DNA from: Halovivax limisalsi
GTDB taxonomy: Archaea > Halobacteriota > Halobacteria > Halobacteriales > Natrialbaceae
Assembly (NCBI RefSeq): GCF_023093535.1
Contig: NZ_CP095757.1
Location: 186,001-250,000, forward strand
DNA length: 64,000 nucleotides
Direction: 5' to 3'
The notes beneath the pieces are model-generated. The model saw only the letters and a list, made by a program, of their open reading frames with translations, did no database searches and was not told where the DNA came from. Both the position numbers and the translations under genes were made by a program. Numbering within the stretch: position 1 is the stretch's first letter; each line of letters begins with the position of its first letter. This document shows positions 17,632 to 27,405 of the stretch, one piece after another.

Positions 17632-18192
17632 CGGCCACGGCGGAGAGCGAGGGCGTTGTCCTCGGTTCCCTGCGACGCGCGTTCGTTCTCGATCGGTGCG
17701 AGGAGTCGAAATCGAAGAAGGCCGATAGTATTGTTTAATTCTATCAATAGTGTCGGTGGGCGGTCGATCCCGTCGCCGGCGACTCCTGCCGACGGTCGAA
17801 ACGTCCGTAAATCATCGAATCAGACGATTGAAATCGGATTTTACGGATACCCCGGTGTGAAAGGCGGGATCACTGTACTAACCGCCGGTATGATTTCGAG
17901 ACGGGCCGTCGCAGCCGGTTATCGTCCGGAGAGTACTGATATCGGAATCGATCAGTCGGAGTCGGAGCCGACCCGCCGGCCGACCGTGACGGTGGTCCGA
18001 GGCCAGCACCTAAAATGTATATTTTTCACAATATAATACGCCGATATCCCGATCGATCGGTCGCGACGCGGTCGACACCGCGGTTTCAGGAGCAACGGGC
18101 CAGATCGGTCGGTGACTGATACGCACGACAACCAGCCGGTTCGGCGGTCGAACCGCCCCGCGTACCGAATCTGTCGGACGGTGTGCGCGGCG
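17632..18192 (+). other. Convergent intergenic region with an AT-rich core, no gene recognised
   Basis: The stretch 17725-18060 is clearly more AT-rich than its surroundings. It contains an imperfect long inverted repeat (CCGTAAA near 17804, TTTACGG near 17840) and a TATA-like CAATATAATAC near 18030-18040 that leads into no recognisable plus-strand gene. Translations show no coding character. A small untranslated RNA is possible but unsupported. Confidence 0.4.
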
Positions 18193-18579
18193 TTACTCGT
18201 CCGCCGTGACGAGGCCCTCGATCGATCCCGTCAGCACGGGTTCGCCGGCCGCGTTCTCACAGACGACGTCCGTGGTGAACTCGCACCGATCGCCGTGATC
18301 CGCGACCGACTCGACGGTCAGCGAACACGTGATCCGTTCGCCCGTGTAGACCGGCCGGTGAAAGTCGAACGCGACGGACCGGCCCAGCGCTTGAAGGTCG
18401 CCGCCGATCTTCGTGGGCAGGGTCGCCGTCAGCAAGCCGTGGACCATCACGCGCCCGTCGTCGTCCGGCTCGGTGTGGCGAGGTTGGGCGTCGCCGGAGA
18501 GGTCGGCGAACGCCCGCACCTCCTCGACCGTGAACGTCCGCTCGAATACGCGCGTCTCGCCCTCGGCGATCCGGTCCAT
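18193..18579 (-). CDS. MaoC-like hot-dog dehydratase domain protein
   Basis: This 128-residue protein matches the length of single-domain MaoC/(R)-specific enoyl-CoA hydratases. It has FTVEEVRAFADLSGD near the N-terminus (the hydratase-motif Asp/Ser region), then a conserved VMVHGLLTATL segment with the catalytic-histidine position, and FHRPVYTGERITCSLTV. Such enzymes hydrate trans-enoyl-CoA thioesters in lipid or polyester metabolism. ATG 18579 is chosen because the extension upstream is Arg-rich shadow sequence and the family starts here. No operon partner is evident. Confidence 0.8.
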   Translation of the reverse strand: MDRIAEGETRVFERTFTVEEVRAFADLSGDAQPRHTEPDDDGRVMVHGLLTATLPTKIGGDLQALGRSVAFDFHRPVYTGERITCSLTVESVADHGDRCEFTTDVVCENAAGEPVLTGSIEGLVTADE

Positions 18580-18653
18580 CGTGGCTCTCGTACGGCTCCG
18601 ACGGCCGAACCAATAAGAATAGTGGCAGAGTCGGCGGCGTGGCATGGATACCG

Positions 18654-18992
18654 TTATTTCCGCACGGTACGATTCAGATGGGTCCCCGTTACGAGATCGA
18701 TCTGGTACTCCATCCCCTTCCAGTCGGCGGCCCACAGCTCGCCGTTTCGTTCCGCGATCCGGACGTACGGATTCTCGTCGCCGGCGGGCCCGGTCGTCGA
18801 CTCGATCGTCCAGCGGAGGGTGCCGTCCGACTCGAACGCCCGAACGTTGCACGACTCGTAAGCGGGGTCGTCGCTATCGAAGCGGACGACGATCAACTCG
18901 TCGACCACCCTGACGGCCTCGATCGGGCCAGGAAGGTCTCGCTCGAGGGCCCCGATTCGGACTGTTCGGCCGTCGTAATCGACGTCAATCAT
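18654..18992 (-). CDS. Small uncharacterised acidic protein (112 residues)
   Basis: ATG 18992 begins an acidic reading frame that I do not recognise. It is predicted to be mostly beta: short alternating strands, GDENPYVRIAERNGELWAAD, and a final ID-hinge before TVRK. The style resembles a single beta-propeller-like blade or small beta-barrel. The frame stays open upstream through a non-coding-looking stretch into the broken gene at 19166-19931, but composition changes at 18992, so I treat them as separate genes. Confidence 0.55.
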   Translation of the reverse strand: MIDVDYDGRTVRIGALERDLPGPIEAVRVVDELIVVRFDSDDPAYESCNVRAFESDGTLRWTIESTTGPAGDENPYVRIAERNGELWAADWKGMEYQIDLVTGTHLNRTVRK

Positions 18993-19165
18993 CGTGATAG
19001 CGCTCGCTGGTTCTGGATGGTCGCGTTCGAGAGTCGATCTCGCAGTTCGAACTCCGGGACGTAACCCCTCATCTCTACACCGTGGCCACGGACGGTCCTC
19101 AGCAGCCCGTACAGTAAGTGGGATCGAGCGGATGGACAAAATAGTTCCCCTCCCTAGATACCTTT

Positions 19166-19931
19166 TTACTCGATCTCGCCATCGGCCCAGGTTCCGTTCG
19201 TCGTCGACCCGGACGCGCACGAGTTCGACGTCCTCGTTGCGAAACGCCGGCCCGATCATCTCGCGAGGAACGCAGAGATCGGTCCCGATCTCACCAGCGT
19301 CGAGTGACGCGAACGGATCCTCGAAGGCAGATTCCAGCTGATCCGCGCGCTCGTCGGGGTCGACGGACGCAGCCGACTCGTGAAAGTCGGCCTCGGTCGG
19401 CGGCGCCCAGCCGACCTCGTCCCAGGGGCGCTCGCTCTCGACGACGAACCAGAAGAAGTAGCCCTGGTACCAGCCCCGACGAAAATCGGCGTAGTACTGG
19501 TCACCCTCCTCGTGCGGGTTATGTAGCTTCTGTTGCTCCTCGATCGAAGCCGGTAACACCTCGATAACCTCGTCGAAGTTCCCGACGACTTCCGGGACCG
19601 CCTCGATCGGTTCGAGGATCACGCCCGGGTCGTCGTACACCGCGAGAATCCCGCCGAGCGTTTCACCGGCACCGGTCGTCATCCCCTCGAGGACGCCCAG
19701 GCCCGCCTCGACCCGGGCGTGGGAGAACCCGGCCGTGCGCAACTCCTTCGAGACCTGGTTGAAGACACCGCCGACCTCGATCGCCTCCGCTTCGGCCGTC
19801 CCGACGCCGTCGACGATCTCGTGGCGATCGTCGGCCTGGACGGTGACGGAGGTTCCCTTGAAGATGTCCGCGAACGTTGTGGAAGCGTTAGTTGGAAGCT
19901 CCCGTTCGGTCAGGAGAAACGACTCTATCGG
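19166..19931 (-). pseudogene. 5'-truncated, frameshifted remnant of an unrecognised acidic protein
   Basis: Coding-like sequence runs on the minus strand from just after an in-frame TGA (19932-19934) to about 19190. No ATG or GTG occurs in the first 60 codons; the first usable codon is TTG 19742, inside what looks like a conserved helix. Near the end the frame should shift by one base to reach TAA at 19166-19168 (ADGEIE stop); without the shift it runs through arginine-rich non-coding sequence. The product (about 250 residues) has Tyr/Trp-rich segments such as GWYQGYFFWFVV. The missing N-terminus may have been a signal peptide. Family not recognised. Confidence 0.6.
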
Positions 19932-19950
19932 TCAGAAATCGACTGACCGC

Positions 19951-20367
19951 CTACCGAACGACGGTGACGGGCATGGGCGCCCGCCGCACGACCTGTTCGG
20001 CCACGCTGCCGAGCAGGACGCGGGCCATCCCGTCGCGGCCGTGATTGCCGACCACGACGTGGTCGACGTCGTGCTCCTCCGCGTACTCGACGATCTCGCG
20101 GGCGGGTTCGCCGACGGCGACCTCGGTCCGGAGGTCGACCTCGCCCGGGTCGAGGACGGCCTCGACCTCCGCCGAAAGGTCCGTCCGGGTCTCCTCGCGC
20201 AGCTCTTTGAGTTTCTCGCGGGTGAACTCGACGCCCGCGTCGATCAGGCCGTCGGGGCGGTCGAGCACGCGCAAGAGGACGATCTCCTCGTCCTCGAAGG
20301 TTCGGACCGCGTGTTCGAGGGCTTTCTGGGCGGGATCGGAGCCGTCGAAGGCGACGAGTACCGTCAT
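19951..20367 (-). CDS. Universal stress protein (UspA family)
   Basis: This 138-residue protein is a single UspA domain with the start strand MTVLVAFDGSD, EVAVGEPAREIVEYAEEH in the middle, and the nucleotide loop VVGNHGRDGMARVLLGSVAEQV matching G-x2-G-x9-G-S. It is a cytoplasmic ATP-binding stress protein. The start 20367 is at the conserved MTVLV. It ends 20 nt before the broken gene at 19166-19931. Confidence 0.9.
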   Translation of the reverse strand: MTVLVAFDGSDPAQKALEHAVRTFEDEEIVLLRVLDRPDGLIDAGVEFTREKLKELREETRTDLSAEVEAVLDPGEVDLRTEVAVGEPAREIVEYAEEHDVDHVVVGNHGRDGMARVLLGSVAEQVVRRAPMPVTVVR

Positions 20368-20535
20368 GGCTCGCCATTTGCCGGCCGGGGCCATAGCGGT
20401 TCGGTTCGAGCGGCGACGGGTGAGCCGGGTCGGCAGCGCGAGACCCGCCGACGGTCGACCGCGTCGCAAGCGCCCGGCCGCCGGCGTTGCGATGGCCGGC
20501 ACGCCGCTTTTGCGCCGTTCCGGGCTAACGGGCCC

Positions 20536-21363
20536 GTGACGCCGCAACTGCTGGAGGAACGCGTCCGGACGCTCACCCGTCCGTCCCTGGCGGCCGCCGA
20601 AGACGCGATCACCGACGCCATCGAACGCGGGGCGCTCCTGACCGCCGTCGGTCGCTGTACCGTCGAGTACGATGGACGCGCCGCGAGCACCCTCGGCGCA
20701 GGCGACCGGCACCTGATGATCAAACCCGACGGGACGGTGATGGTCCACACCGACGAGGGGCGCCAGCCCGTCAACTGGCAGCCGCCCGGCTGTACCTGCG
20801 CGGTCGAGCGAGACGGGGACGGCGGGCCGAACGATCGACGGACTGGCGACGGTCGGATCGAGGACGGACGAAGCGAGACCGGGGGAGCCGACGACCGACT
20901 GGTCATCCGCTCGACGCGCTCCTCGCCGGACGAAGCGCTGTCCGTCTCGTTCGAACGCGTCTTCCAGGTGTCGGCGTTCGACCTCACGGACGAGGCGGAA
21001 CTCGCCCTCACCGGCACGCACGAGGACCTGAGACGGCGCGTCCTCGCCGACCCTGATCTCGTCGAACCGGGCGTTTCCCCGATCGCGACCGAGCGCGACA
21101 CCGCCGCCGGCGCCGTCGACATCTACGGCGAGGACGCCGACGGGAACCCGGTCGTCCTCGAACTCAAGCGCAGCCGGGCCGGCCCCGACGCGGTCGGCCA
21201 GCTCGACCGCTACGTCGCGGCCGTCGACCGCGAGCCCGATGTCGATGGGCCGGTCAGAGGCGTCCTCGTCGCGCCGTCGGCGACCGACCGCGCCCGCCGG
21301 ATGCTCGAGGAGCGACGACTGGAGTTCGTCGCGCTGGAACCCGAGGCGGACGGACGGCGCTGA
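20536..21363 (+). CDS. nucS: Endonuclease NucS (EndoMS), mismatch-directed
   Basis: The 275-residue protein has the NucS layout: an N-terminal DNA-binding/dimerisation half (GRCTVEYDGRA, then RHLMIKPDGTVMVH and QPVNWQPPG) and a C-terminal RecB-like nuclease. The catalytic residues are Asp195 in GAVDIYGED and Glu209/Lys211 in VLELKRSRAGPDAVGQL. A charged insertion at about 95-120 separates the halves. NucS cuts both strands at mismatches and is the non-canonical mismatch-repair nuclease of many archaea and actinobacteria. GTG 20536 is chosen because the conserved N-terminus follows at once and the sequence upstream is shadow-like. Confidence 0.88.
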   Translation: MTPQLLEERVRTLTRPSLAAAEDAITDAIERGALLTAVGRCTVEYDGRAASTLGAGDRHLMIKPDGTVMVHTDEGRQPVNWQPPGCTCAVERDGDGGPNDRRTGDGRIEDGRSETGGADDRLVIRSTRSSPDEALSVSFERVFQVSAFDLTDEAELALTGTHEDLRRRVLADPDLVEPGVSPIATERDTAAGAVDIYGEDADGNPVVLELKRSRAGPDAVGQLDRYVAAVDREPDVDGPVRGVLVAPSATDRARRMLEERRLEFVALEPEADGRR

Positions 21364-21441
21364 CCGCCTTCACTCGGGCGGAAACGACGGTACTCAGAGC
21401 GGAGCCATCACTCCGGAGAATCCCTCACCCCGGAGAAGCTC

Positions 21442-22053
21442 TCAGTCGGGCAAGAACGCCATCGTCTCCTCGATCACGCGCTCGTGGTCGCGGCGGAAGG
21501 AGTGGTCTTCACCGGGTAGTTCGACCAGTTCCCCCCGCGGGAGTCCCTCGACGATCTGTGCCGCATCCTCGACCGAGAGGCCTCTATCCTCGTCGCCCTG
21601 GAGGAGTCGTACCGGGATCGTGATCGCGGCGAGTTCGGCTTCCGAGATGGACGGCTCGTCGTCGTGCTCGCCCGCCAGAACCGCCGGCGCCCACAGGACG
21701 AGCCGATCCACGGTATCTGGGAGGTGCTGGAGCGCGATCCGGCCGCCGAAGCTCTTCGCGACCACCGCGATCGTCTCGCAGCCTCGATCCCGGAGGAAAT
21801 CGACCGCCGCCTCGAGTTCCGCCTCGAACTCGGCGTCGGTCTTTTCCTCCAGATCGGCCGGGAACGGCCACGTCTCGAAGCGAGCGACATGGTACCCCGC
21901 CTCCGCGGCCGTCCGAGAAAAGCGGAGGAACACGTCGCCGAACGGGCCGTGACCGGCGCCCGGGACCAGCAGGACCCCGCGATCGGTCTCCTCGTTCGGG
22001 ACGTTCAATCGACCCGGATACCGCTCGTCGCCGACCTCGAGTGTCACGTCCAT
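21442..22053 (-). CDS. Alpha/beta hydrolase (dienelactone-hydrolase-like)
   Basis: The 203-residue protein has an oxyanion-hole region VPGAGHGPFGDVF, a nucleophile elbow AKSFGGRIA with Ser101, an acid in LLQGDEDRGL, and a terminal histidine in GEDHSFRRDHE, so the triad appears complete. Its substrate is unknown; proteins like this are cytoplasmic esterases or KAT/YdeN-type hydrolases. Starts at 22053 and 22062 are equally plausible. It is not tightly linked to neighbours. Confidence 0.8.
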   Translation of the reverse strand: MDVTLEVGDERYPGRLNVPNEETDRGVLLVPGAGHGPFGDVFLRFSRTAAEAGYHVARFETWPFPADLEEKTDAEFEAELEAAVDFLRDRGCETIAVVAKSFGGRIALQHLPDTVDRLVLWAPAVLAGEHDDEPSISEAELAAITIPVRLLQGDEDRGLSVEDAAQIVEGLPRGELVELPGEDHSFRRDHERVIEETMAFLPD

Positions 22054-22156
22054 CGCACACATAGGCGAACCGACAGTCACGGGACGGTCCGATAAAACTG
22101 TCGGAAAAACGACGGTCGAACCGGAGCGCTTCCCGGATCAGACCCGTCCAGAACCG

Positions 22157-22678
22157 CTACTTCAGCATATCGGCCGCCTCCTCGACGTCCACGACGCCCT
22201 GTTCGACGGCGGTGAGCACGCGGACGACCTCGGGATCGGGGTTGGTGCCGACGTCCTCGTCCACCTCGTCGAGCGTGATCTTCTCGCTGTGGCCGACGAA
22301 CTCCTCGAAGTCGGTTCCCTCGGATATCGCGGTCTCCTTCTTCACGCGGTAGTTGCCGCCGTCGGTGTGGTGGAGATCGCCGGGGTGGAAGAAGTACCAC
22401 GACTCGCGGTCGAAGCGAGCGCCGATTCGGGGTTTCGCGCCGAAGTTCCGCGCGAAGTAGATGAGGGCCTCGACCTCCTCGCCGGTGAGGTAGATGGGGT
22501 CGCCGGAGCTGGACTTGGCCTCGATGGCGTAGAAGGTCTCGCCGTCGCCGGCAAGCACGTCCGGCAGTTCGCGCTCGGTCGCCGAGCCGCTCGCGGGTGC
22601 GCGCATGACGGCGAACCCGGCCTCGTCGAGCCGGTTGACGAGTTCGCGCTCGCGCCGGTCACCCTTCGCCTGTGACAT
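22157..22678 (-). CDS. hjc: Holliday junction resolvase Hjc
   Basis: The 173-residue protein begins [20 protein letters not shown] and continues [20 protein letters not shown], then [20 protein letters not shown]. These supply the catalytic Glu, Asp and Glu-x-Lys of archaeal Hjc. The C-terminal extension (about 125-173) is acidic and typical of haloarchaeal members. It resolves four-way junctions made in recombination and fork repair. ATG 22678 directly precedes the conserved start. Confidence 0.92.
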   Translation of the reverse strand: MSQAKGDRRERELVNRLDEAGFAVMRAPASGSATERELPDVLAGDGETFYAIEAKSSSGDPIYLTGEEVEALIYFARNFGAKPRIGARFDRESWYFFHPGDLHHTDGGNYRVKKETAISEGTDFEEFVGHSEKITLDEVDEDVGTNPDPEVVRVLTAVEQGVVDVEEAADMLK

Positions 22679-22797
22679 GGGGCTATCTCGCGGACGGGCG
22701 CACATAAACGAGACGGGAGCGGGCCGGAGGTGAAAATCGGGCCCCCGCGGACGGTCACACGGAGTGACCGGACGAGACGCTCTCCTCAGCCGCCGAT

Positions 22798-23634
22798 TCA
22801 CCACGGGAGGACGGCCAGCAGTTCGAGGACGGACGCGGGCTCGGCTTCGAGTTCCTCCGGCGCGTAGCGCAGGACGAGGTAGAGGAGGCCGAACTGGACG
22901 GCGTTGAACGTCGCGTGGGCGATCGTGGGGACGAGGAGGTTGTCCGACTTCGCGTAGAGGTAGCCGAAGATGAGCGCGCCGCCGAAGACGCTGGCGATCG
23001 AGGTCGCGATCGCGCCGGCGGGGGCGACCGTGCCGTCCGAGAGCAGCGCGTAGGAGGGCACGTGGATGACGGCGAAGACGAGACTCGCGATGACGACGGC
23101 GGTCAGGCGGTCGAACGACGCGTAGAGGCGCTTTTGCACCACGTTCCGGAAGAGGAACTCCTCGGCCGGGGCGTTGAACAGAAAGACGATCCCGATCATG
23201 ATCAGGACCATGTTCGGATCGTCGCCGATGAAGCGCATCACGTCGTTCTGCGACCCGGAGAGGCCGAGGACCGTCGTGACGACACTGAGGAGGATGTAAA
23301 AGCCGATCGCGCCGACGACGCCGAAGCCGACGTACTTCCAGCCGCGACGGGTCGGCCACGAGATGTCGAGCCAGGCCCACCCGCGCCCGGTCCACCAGAG
23401 GTAGATCGCACCTGCGACGATGAATCCGAGAAAGTTGAACACGAGCAGCGCGGTCGTACTCGCCATCGAGGCGTCGGCCGGTGAATTGGCCAGGAGCGGG
23501 TCGAGCAGGATCAGCGGCGTCGTCACCACGCTCGAGACGAGGATCCCGAAGACCGCGAGCGACACCGCGGCGACGACCGCACGAACGGGCCCGCCGGGCG
23601 CCTGAACGGTCGAACCGGACTGGTGCGAGGCCAT
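22798..23634 (-). CDS. CPBP-family intramembrane metalloprotease (CAAX protease/Abi)
   Basis: This 278-residue protein is a multi-helix membrane protein with the CPBP motifs in order: PAEEFLFR (Glu158, Glu159, Arg163), FAVIHVPSY (His191) and a C-terminal HATFNAVQF histidine. These form the glutamate/histidine active site in the membrane. Family members process prenylated proteins or bacteriocin-like peptides, or act as self-immunity factors. No peptide precursor is obvious next to it. The divergent gene encodes a DNA-binding regulator. Confidence 0.88.
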   Translation of the reverse strand: MASHQSGSTVQAPGGPVRAVVAAVSLAVFGILVSSVVTTPLILLDPLLANSPADASMASTTALLVFNFLGFIVAGAIYLWWTGRGWAWLDISWPTRRGWKYVGFGVVGAIGFYILLSVVTTVLGLSGSQNDVMRFIGDDPNMVLIMIGIVFLFNAPAEEFLFRNVVQKRLYASFDRLTAVVIASLVFAVIHVPSYALLSDGTVAPAGAIATSIASVFGGALIFGYLYAKSDNLLVPTIAHATFNAVQFGLLYLVLRYAPEELEAEPASVLELLAVLPW

Positions 23635-23741
23635 CGGTCACAGTTCCAGAGCGAGCGTCTTGGATGTTCCTCTTCGCGACTCCAATCGGGGTCACGTCCC
23701 CGGCGACCGGCGGGACCGCCTCGGCGACCCGGTTCGTCGTC

Positions 23742-23751
23742 GATATTTTAT
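23742..23751 (+). promoter_or_regulatory. TATA element for the HTH/zinc-ribbon regulator gene
   Basis: GATATTTTAT, centred about 29 nt before ATG 23776; it fixes the start and implies a leaderless message. Confidence 0.6.
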
Positions 23752-23775
23752 GGGTCGGCCGGCGAGAGAGTCGAT

Positions 23776-24687
23776 ATGGACGACTCGCCGATCACCGACG
23801 TGCAGGAACCGGAAGCCGCCTTCTCCATCCTGGCCGACGAGATCCGGATCGACATCCTCCGGGCGCTCTGGCAGGCCGACGAGACGACGTGTTCCTTCGC
23901 CGACCTGCGCGAGGCCGTCGGCGTCCGCGACTCCGGGCAGTTCAACTACCACCTGGGAAAGCTCACCGACGCGTTCGTCCGCAAGACCGACGACGGCTAC
24001 GAGTTGCGCTCGGCGGGTCGCCACGTCGTCGGCGCGCTCCTGTCGGGCACCTACACGATGGACGGCACGGTCGAGGAGCTCGAGCTCGACGATCCCTGCC
24101 CGCTCTGTGGCGATTCGCTCGCGTTCTCCTACGCGGACGACCGCGCCACGGTCGCCTGCGAGTCGTGTCCCTTCGGGGCGGCCTTTCCGATCCCGCCGGG
24201 CGCGTTCGCGGGGTACGAGCCCGCGGCGTTTCCGGCGGTGGCCGACCGCTACGTTCGCACGCTGTTGAGTCGAGCGCGAAACCGATTCTGCGAGATGTGT
24301 GCGGCCCGCGTGGCGCCCGCGCTCTCGGCGGAACCCCTCGAGGCGCTCTCCGACGAGGGGGACGCCGAAATCGATCCGCAGGTGCCGGGCCAGCTCGTGA
24401 TGGTCACCTACGACTGCGACCGCTGCGGGTCGACGACGCAGATAAACCTGGGAACGGTCCTGCTCGACCACCCGGCCGTCGTCACCTTTCACGACGAGCA
24501 CGGAATCGACGTCCGCGCCATCCGCCTCTGGAAACTGGGGGCGGGCACCGCCATCCCGGAGTCGACGCTCGTCGAGGACGAACCACACCGTGCGACGGTC
24601 ACGTACCGGATCGAGGACGAGACGCTGACGCTGTTCGTCGACGACGAGCTGACGGTTCGTGACACGGTTCGACGCGAGCAGGCCTGA
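23776..24687 (+). CDS. ArsR-like winged-helix regulator with zinc-ribbon-like C-terminal region
   Basis: This 303-residue protein starts with a winged helix (about 12-75: [16 protein letters not shown], then [15 protein letters not shown]), as in haloarchaeal ArsR-type regulators. The rest contains paired cysteines suggesting metal-stabilised modules: CPLCG near 112, CESCPFG, CEMC near 175, and CDRCG near 215. It probably binds DNA in the cytoplasm and regulates an unknown set of genes; many close relatives are of unknown function. The TATA element supports ATG 23776. The divergent CPBP protease gene or the following MFS gene may be targets. Confidence 0.78.
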   Translation: MDDSPITDVQEPEAAFSILADEIRIDILRALWQADETTCSFADLREAVGVRDSGQFNYHLGKLTDAFVRKTDDGYELRSAGRHVVGALLSGTYTMDGTVEELELDDPCPLCGDSLAFSYADDRATVACESCPFGAAFPIPPGAFAGYEPAAFPAVADRYVRTLLSRARNRFCEMCAARVAPALSAEPLEALSDEGDAEIDPQVPGQLVMVTYDCDRCGSTTQINLGTVLLDHPAVVTFHDEHGIDVRAIRLWKLGAGTAIPESTLVEDEPHRATVTYRIEDETLTLFVDDELTVRDTVRREQA

Positions 24688-24798
24688 GCGGACGCGACGA
24701 CTCGACGCCGCCTCGCAGTCGGAACGTGCCGCCTCGAAGTGGCAATGGACGTACAGAACGCGCCTTCTGTCCCGTGCGTTACAGAAATGTCGTTCTGA

Positions 24799-24807
24799 TT
24801 ATAATTA
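24799..24807 (+). promoter_or_regulatory. TATA element deciding the start of the MFS gene
   Basis: TTATAATTA, centred about 31 nt before ATG 24834. The in-frame ATG at 24807 lies inside this element and is therefore unlikely to be the start. Confidence 0.55.
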
Positions 24808-24833
24808 TGGTGTCGGCGGCGGTGATCTCGTCC

Positions 24834-26198
24834 ATGCGAGGACCCTTCGCAAATCGGACGTTCCGACGGCTGTTCGCCGGCCGCGTGATCACCAACGTCG
24901 GCGACAGTCTCTACTTCGTCGGGGCGATGTGGCTCGTGTACAGTCTGACCGGCGATCCGTTCTACACCGGCGTCGCGGGCTTCCTGACCCAGGGGCCGGC
25001 GGCGTTCCAGTTTCTCGCCGGGCCGATCGTCGACCGCTACTCGATCCGCCGGTTGCTCGTCGGCACGCAGCTGTTCCAGGCCGTCGTGGTCGCGACGATT
25101 CCGCTCGCTCACGCGATGGACGCCCTCTCGGTCTGGCACGTCCTGGCCGTGATGCCCGTGCTCTCGGCCGCGAACCAGGTGGTCTACCCGGCCCAGACGA
25201 CCGCGCTCCCGCGGATCCTGGACGATTCGGAGCTCGTGGCGGCGAACTCGGCGTTCTCCGTCGCCTACCAGGGGTTCGACATGGTCGCCAACGGCGCCGG
25301 CGGCGCCATCATCGGGCTCGTCGGCGCCGTATCGCTGTTCGCCATCGACGCAGTCACGTTCGGGCTGGCCGCGATCGTCTTCGCCACGCTGTCCATCCCG
25401 CCCGCCAGGGACCGAACCGAGACCGCCGACGAGCGAGCGGGCGAGACGCCAGAGCGGGCCGACAACCCGGGTGAGGGGACGGCCGCGGCGACCGATGGTG
25501 GGCAAGTTTCCGCTGACGACGGCGATAGTTCGGGAGAGACCGCCGACGAGCCCGACACCTACCGCGAGCGCCTTCGCGAGGGGGCCGCGGTCGTCCGGGG
25601 AACCTTCCTGCTGCCGCTCGTCGTCGCCGCGGCGATCCTCAACGCCACCAGCGGGATGACCCTTGCGGCGATTCCGGCCTACGCGGATACGCTGGCAGTG
25701 CCAGCGGCGATGTCCGCGATCGGCGCCGCGGGCGCCTACGGCATCCTGATGGCGGCGTTCGCCGGCGGTACGTTCCTCGGGGCGCTCTCGGCCTCGATGA
25801 TCGAGGACCGGCCGTTCGGCACCGTCTTCCTCGCCGCCAGTCTCACCGCCGGGGCCTGCTGGACGGCCGCATTGCTGGCAGACTGGTTGCCGCTGACGGC
25901 GGCGCTGTTCGCGCTCGCGCTCGTCCCCATCGGCGCCGTCAACGTCCAGATCGCCACCATCGTTCAGACCGCGCCGCCCGAGGCGCTGGTCGGCCGGGTG
26001 AGCAGCCTCCTCGGCTCGGCCTCGACGGCCGTCGTCCCGGTCGGCGCCCTGCTGGGCGGGGTCGTCGCCGGCGCGTTCGGGCCGCGAGTGGCCATGGCCG
26101 GCATCGGTGCGGCGGCCATCGCCCAGGCCGCCTACGTCCTCGCGAACGGGCGATTGCGGTCGTTGCCGCCGGCCGCCGAGACGAGCCTGGAGGCGTAG
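24834..26198 (+). CDS. MFS transporter of the macrolide-efflux (DHA3) type
   Basis: This 454-residue protein begins MRGPFANRTFRRLFAGR, the usual opening of the MefA/DHA3 subgroup, followed by about twelve helices. A long charged central loop (about 195-240), rich in Glu, Asp and Gly, separates the halves. The subgroup exports hydrophobic compounds or drugs. The start is chosen from the TATA element and the conserved N-terminus. The gene follows the regulator at 23776-24687, which might control it. Confidence 0.85.
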   Translation: MRGPFANRTFRRLFAGRVITNVGDSLYFVGAMWLVYSLTGDPFYTGVAGFLTQGPAAFQFLAGPIVDRYSIRRLLVGTQLFQAVVVATIPLAHAMDALSVWHVLAVMPVLSAANQVVYPAQTTALPRILDDSELVAANSAFSVAYQGFDMVANGAGGAIIGLVGAVSLFAIDAVTFGLAAIVFATLSIPPARDRTETADERAGETPERADNPGEGTAAATDGGQVSADDGDSSGETADEPDTYRERLREGAAVVRGTFLLPLVVAAAILNATSGMTLAAIPAYADTLAVPAAMSAIGAAGAYGILMAAFAGGTFLGALSASMIEDRPFGTVFLAASLTAGACWTAALLADWLPLTAALFALALVPIGAVNVQIATIVQTAPPEALVGRVSSLLGSASTAVVPVGALLGGVVAGAFGPRVAMAGIGAAAIAQAAYVLANGRLRSLPPAAETSLEA

Positions 26199-26206
26199 GT
26201 GAGCGT

Positions 26207-26434
26207 TCACGAGCCCTGTCGTAGTCGCTCCACCGCGTTGGCCAGGGCGGCGAGGAGGTAGACCACGGTCACGGCGATGCCGATCCAAAACCACTGCAGA
26301 ATGGGTCCAAGGTCGTTCGTGACGAACACGGCTACGAAAAATCCGAAAAAGATGGCGAGAACGAGGATAAACGCCGCTTTACTGCCGTACTGAGGTCCTG
26401 GGCCGGACGACGCGTCGTCTCCTTCTGTAGCCAT
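26207..26434 (-). CDS. Small membrane protein (75 residues, two helices)
   Basis: An acidic N-terminal tail (about 20 residues) is followed by two membrane helices (FILVLAIFFGFFVAVFV and WFWIGIAVTVVYLLAAL) and a short charged tail. I do not recognise the family. ATG 26434 gives a compact protein; earlier in-frame GTG-like starts would add basic residues only. The gene is convergent with the MFS gene, 8 nt apart. Confidence 0.6.
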   Translation of the reverse strand: MATEGDDASSGPGPQYGSKAAFILVLAIFFGFFVAVFVTNDLGPILQWFWIGIAVTVVYLLAALANAVERLRQGS

Positions 26435-26497
26435 TAGGTTCCGTACAGCCTCGCGCAATTATTACGGTGTCGATGTTGTCAGATTCTTTCCGCGTAC

Positions 26498-27331
26498 TTA
26501 CCGACTGAGAGACTGACTGTCGACGAATCGGCCGCCGTCCCACCCGAACAGGCGCGAGCGGACGAGCCACTCGATCACGGCGACGATCGCGAACACGACC
26601 GCCATGAACCCGAGAAAGACGATGGCCAGTCCATCGGGACTCGAGAAGGCTTCGGCCCGAGCGTGGGTCGTGATGACCAGACTGTACAGCAGAACTGGAG
26701 AGACGAGGCCCCGTGCGAGTAACGCCGCGAAGGGAACGGCCGTCGCGACGGCAGCGGCCCCAAAGCCGACGACGTAGCCGGGGACGGTATCCCACAGGGT
26801 GCCGTCGATTAGCAATACCATCGTCCCTGTCCCGACCACGATGCTACAGGCGGCGACCACCGTCCACTGTCTGGATCGGACGAGCGAGAATTCCGGGAGG
26901 TGTCGAAGTCGATCGTCACCGATGGCGTACCCGCGCCGAATCGCGAATTCGGCGAGGCCGGCGACGAGCAGGATCGAGAGCCAGAGATACCACGAATCGG
27001 CGTACCGCAGGGCGTGAAACGAGCCGTCGATGATCGCGTGCCCGCCCAATTCGACGACTTTCTGCGGAGCGGGCGTCGTCACCTCGACGACCGTGACGCT
27101 CGCGGCGAGTGCGAGCAAGCCACCGCTGGGGAGGAGAAGACGCGTGTACGCAGAGACCGCAAGCGGGAGCGCCCCGAGGATGAAGACACCGATCGAGAGG
27201 AAGACCAGACCAGTCGACGTCACGAACGGGGAGTAATCGAAATACGATAGGAGCGTGACGACAAGGAGGACGTGAGTGAGGCCGCCGACGGCACCGATCG
27301 CCGCCGACGGTCTGTCGAGTCGGAGTTCCAT
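26498..27331 (-). CDS. Uncharacterised integral membrane protein (277 residues)
   Basis: About eight membrane helices alternate with short loops. A periplasmic-like loop contains HAIIDGSFHALRYADSWYLW. No enzyme or transporter motif is recognised. It may share a transcript with the 75-residue membrane protein downstream (63-nt gap). The region upstream ends at the duplicated ahcY tail, so this gene lies at the boundary of the inserted HicAB segment. Confidence 0.6.
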   Translation of the reverse strand: MELRLDRPSAAIGAVGGLTHVLLVVTLLSYFDYSPFVTSTGLVFLSIGVFILGALPLAVSAYTRLLLPSGGLLALAASVTVVEVTTPAPQKVVELGGHAIIDGSFHALRYADSWYLWLSILLVAGLAEFAIRRGYAIGDDRLRHLPEFSLVRSRQWTVVAACSIVVGTGTMVLLIDGTLWDTVPGYVVGFGAAAVATAVPFAALLARGLVSPVLLYSLVITTHARAEAFSSPDGLAIVFLGFMAVVFAIVAVIEWLVRSRLFGWDGGRFVDSQSLSR

Positions 27332-27405
27332 AGCAGAGTCTGACGGACAGTCGTCGCTGTGGAGTAATTATTCCTCCTAGTTGTCTGGGTAGAAAGTCGG
27401 CCCGA

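Noticed and set aside
17656-18036. 126-codon frame in the AT-rich gap
   Set aside because: No coding character in the translation; the open frame is explained by local base composition.
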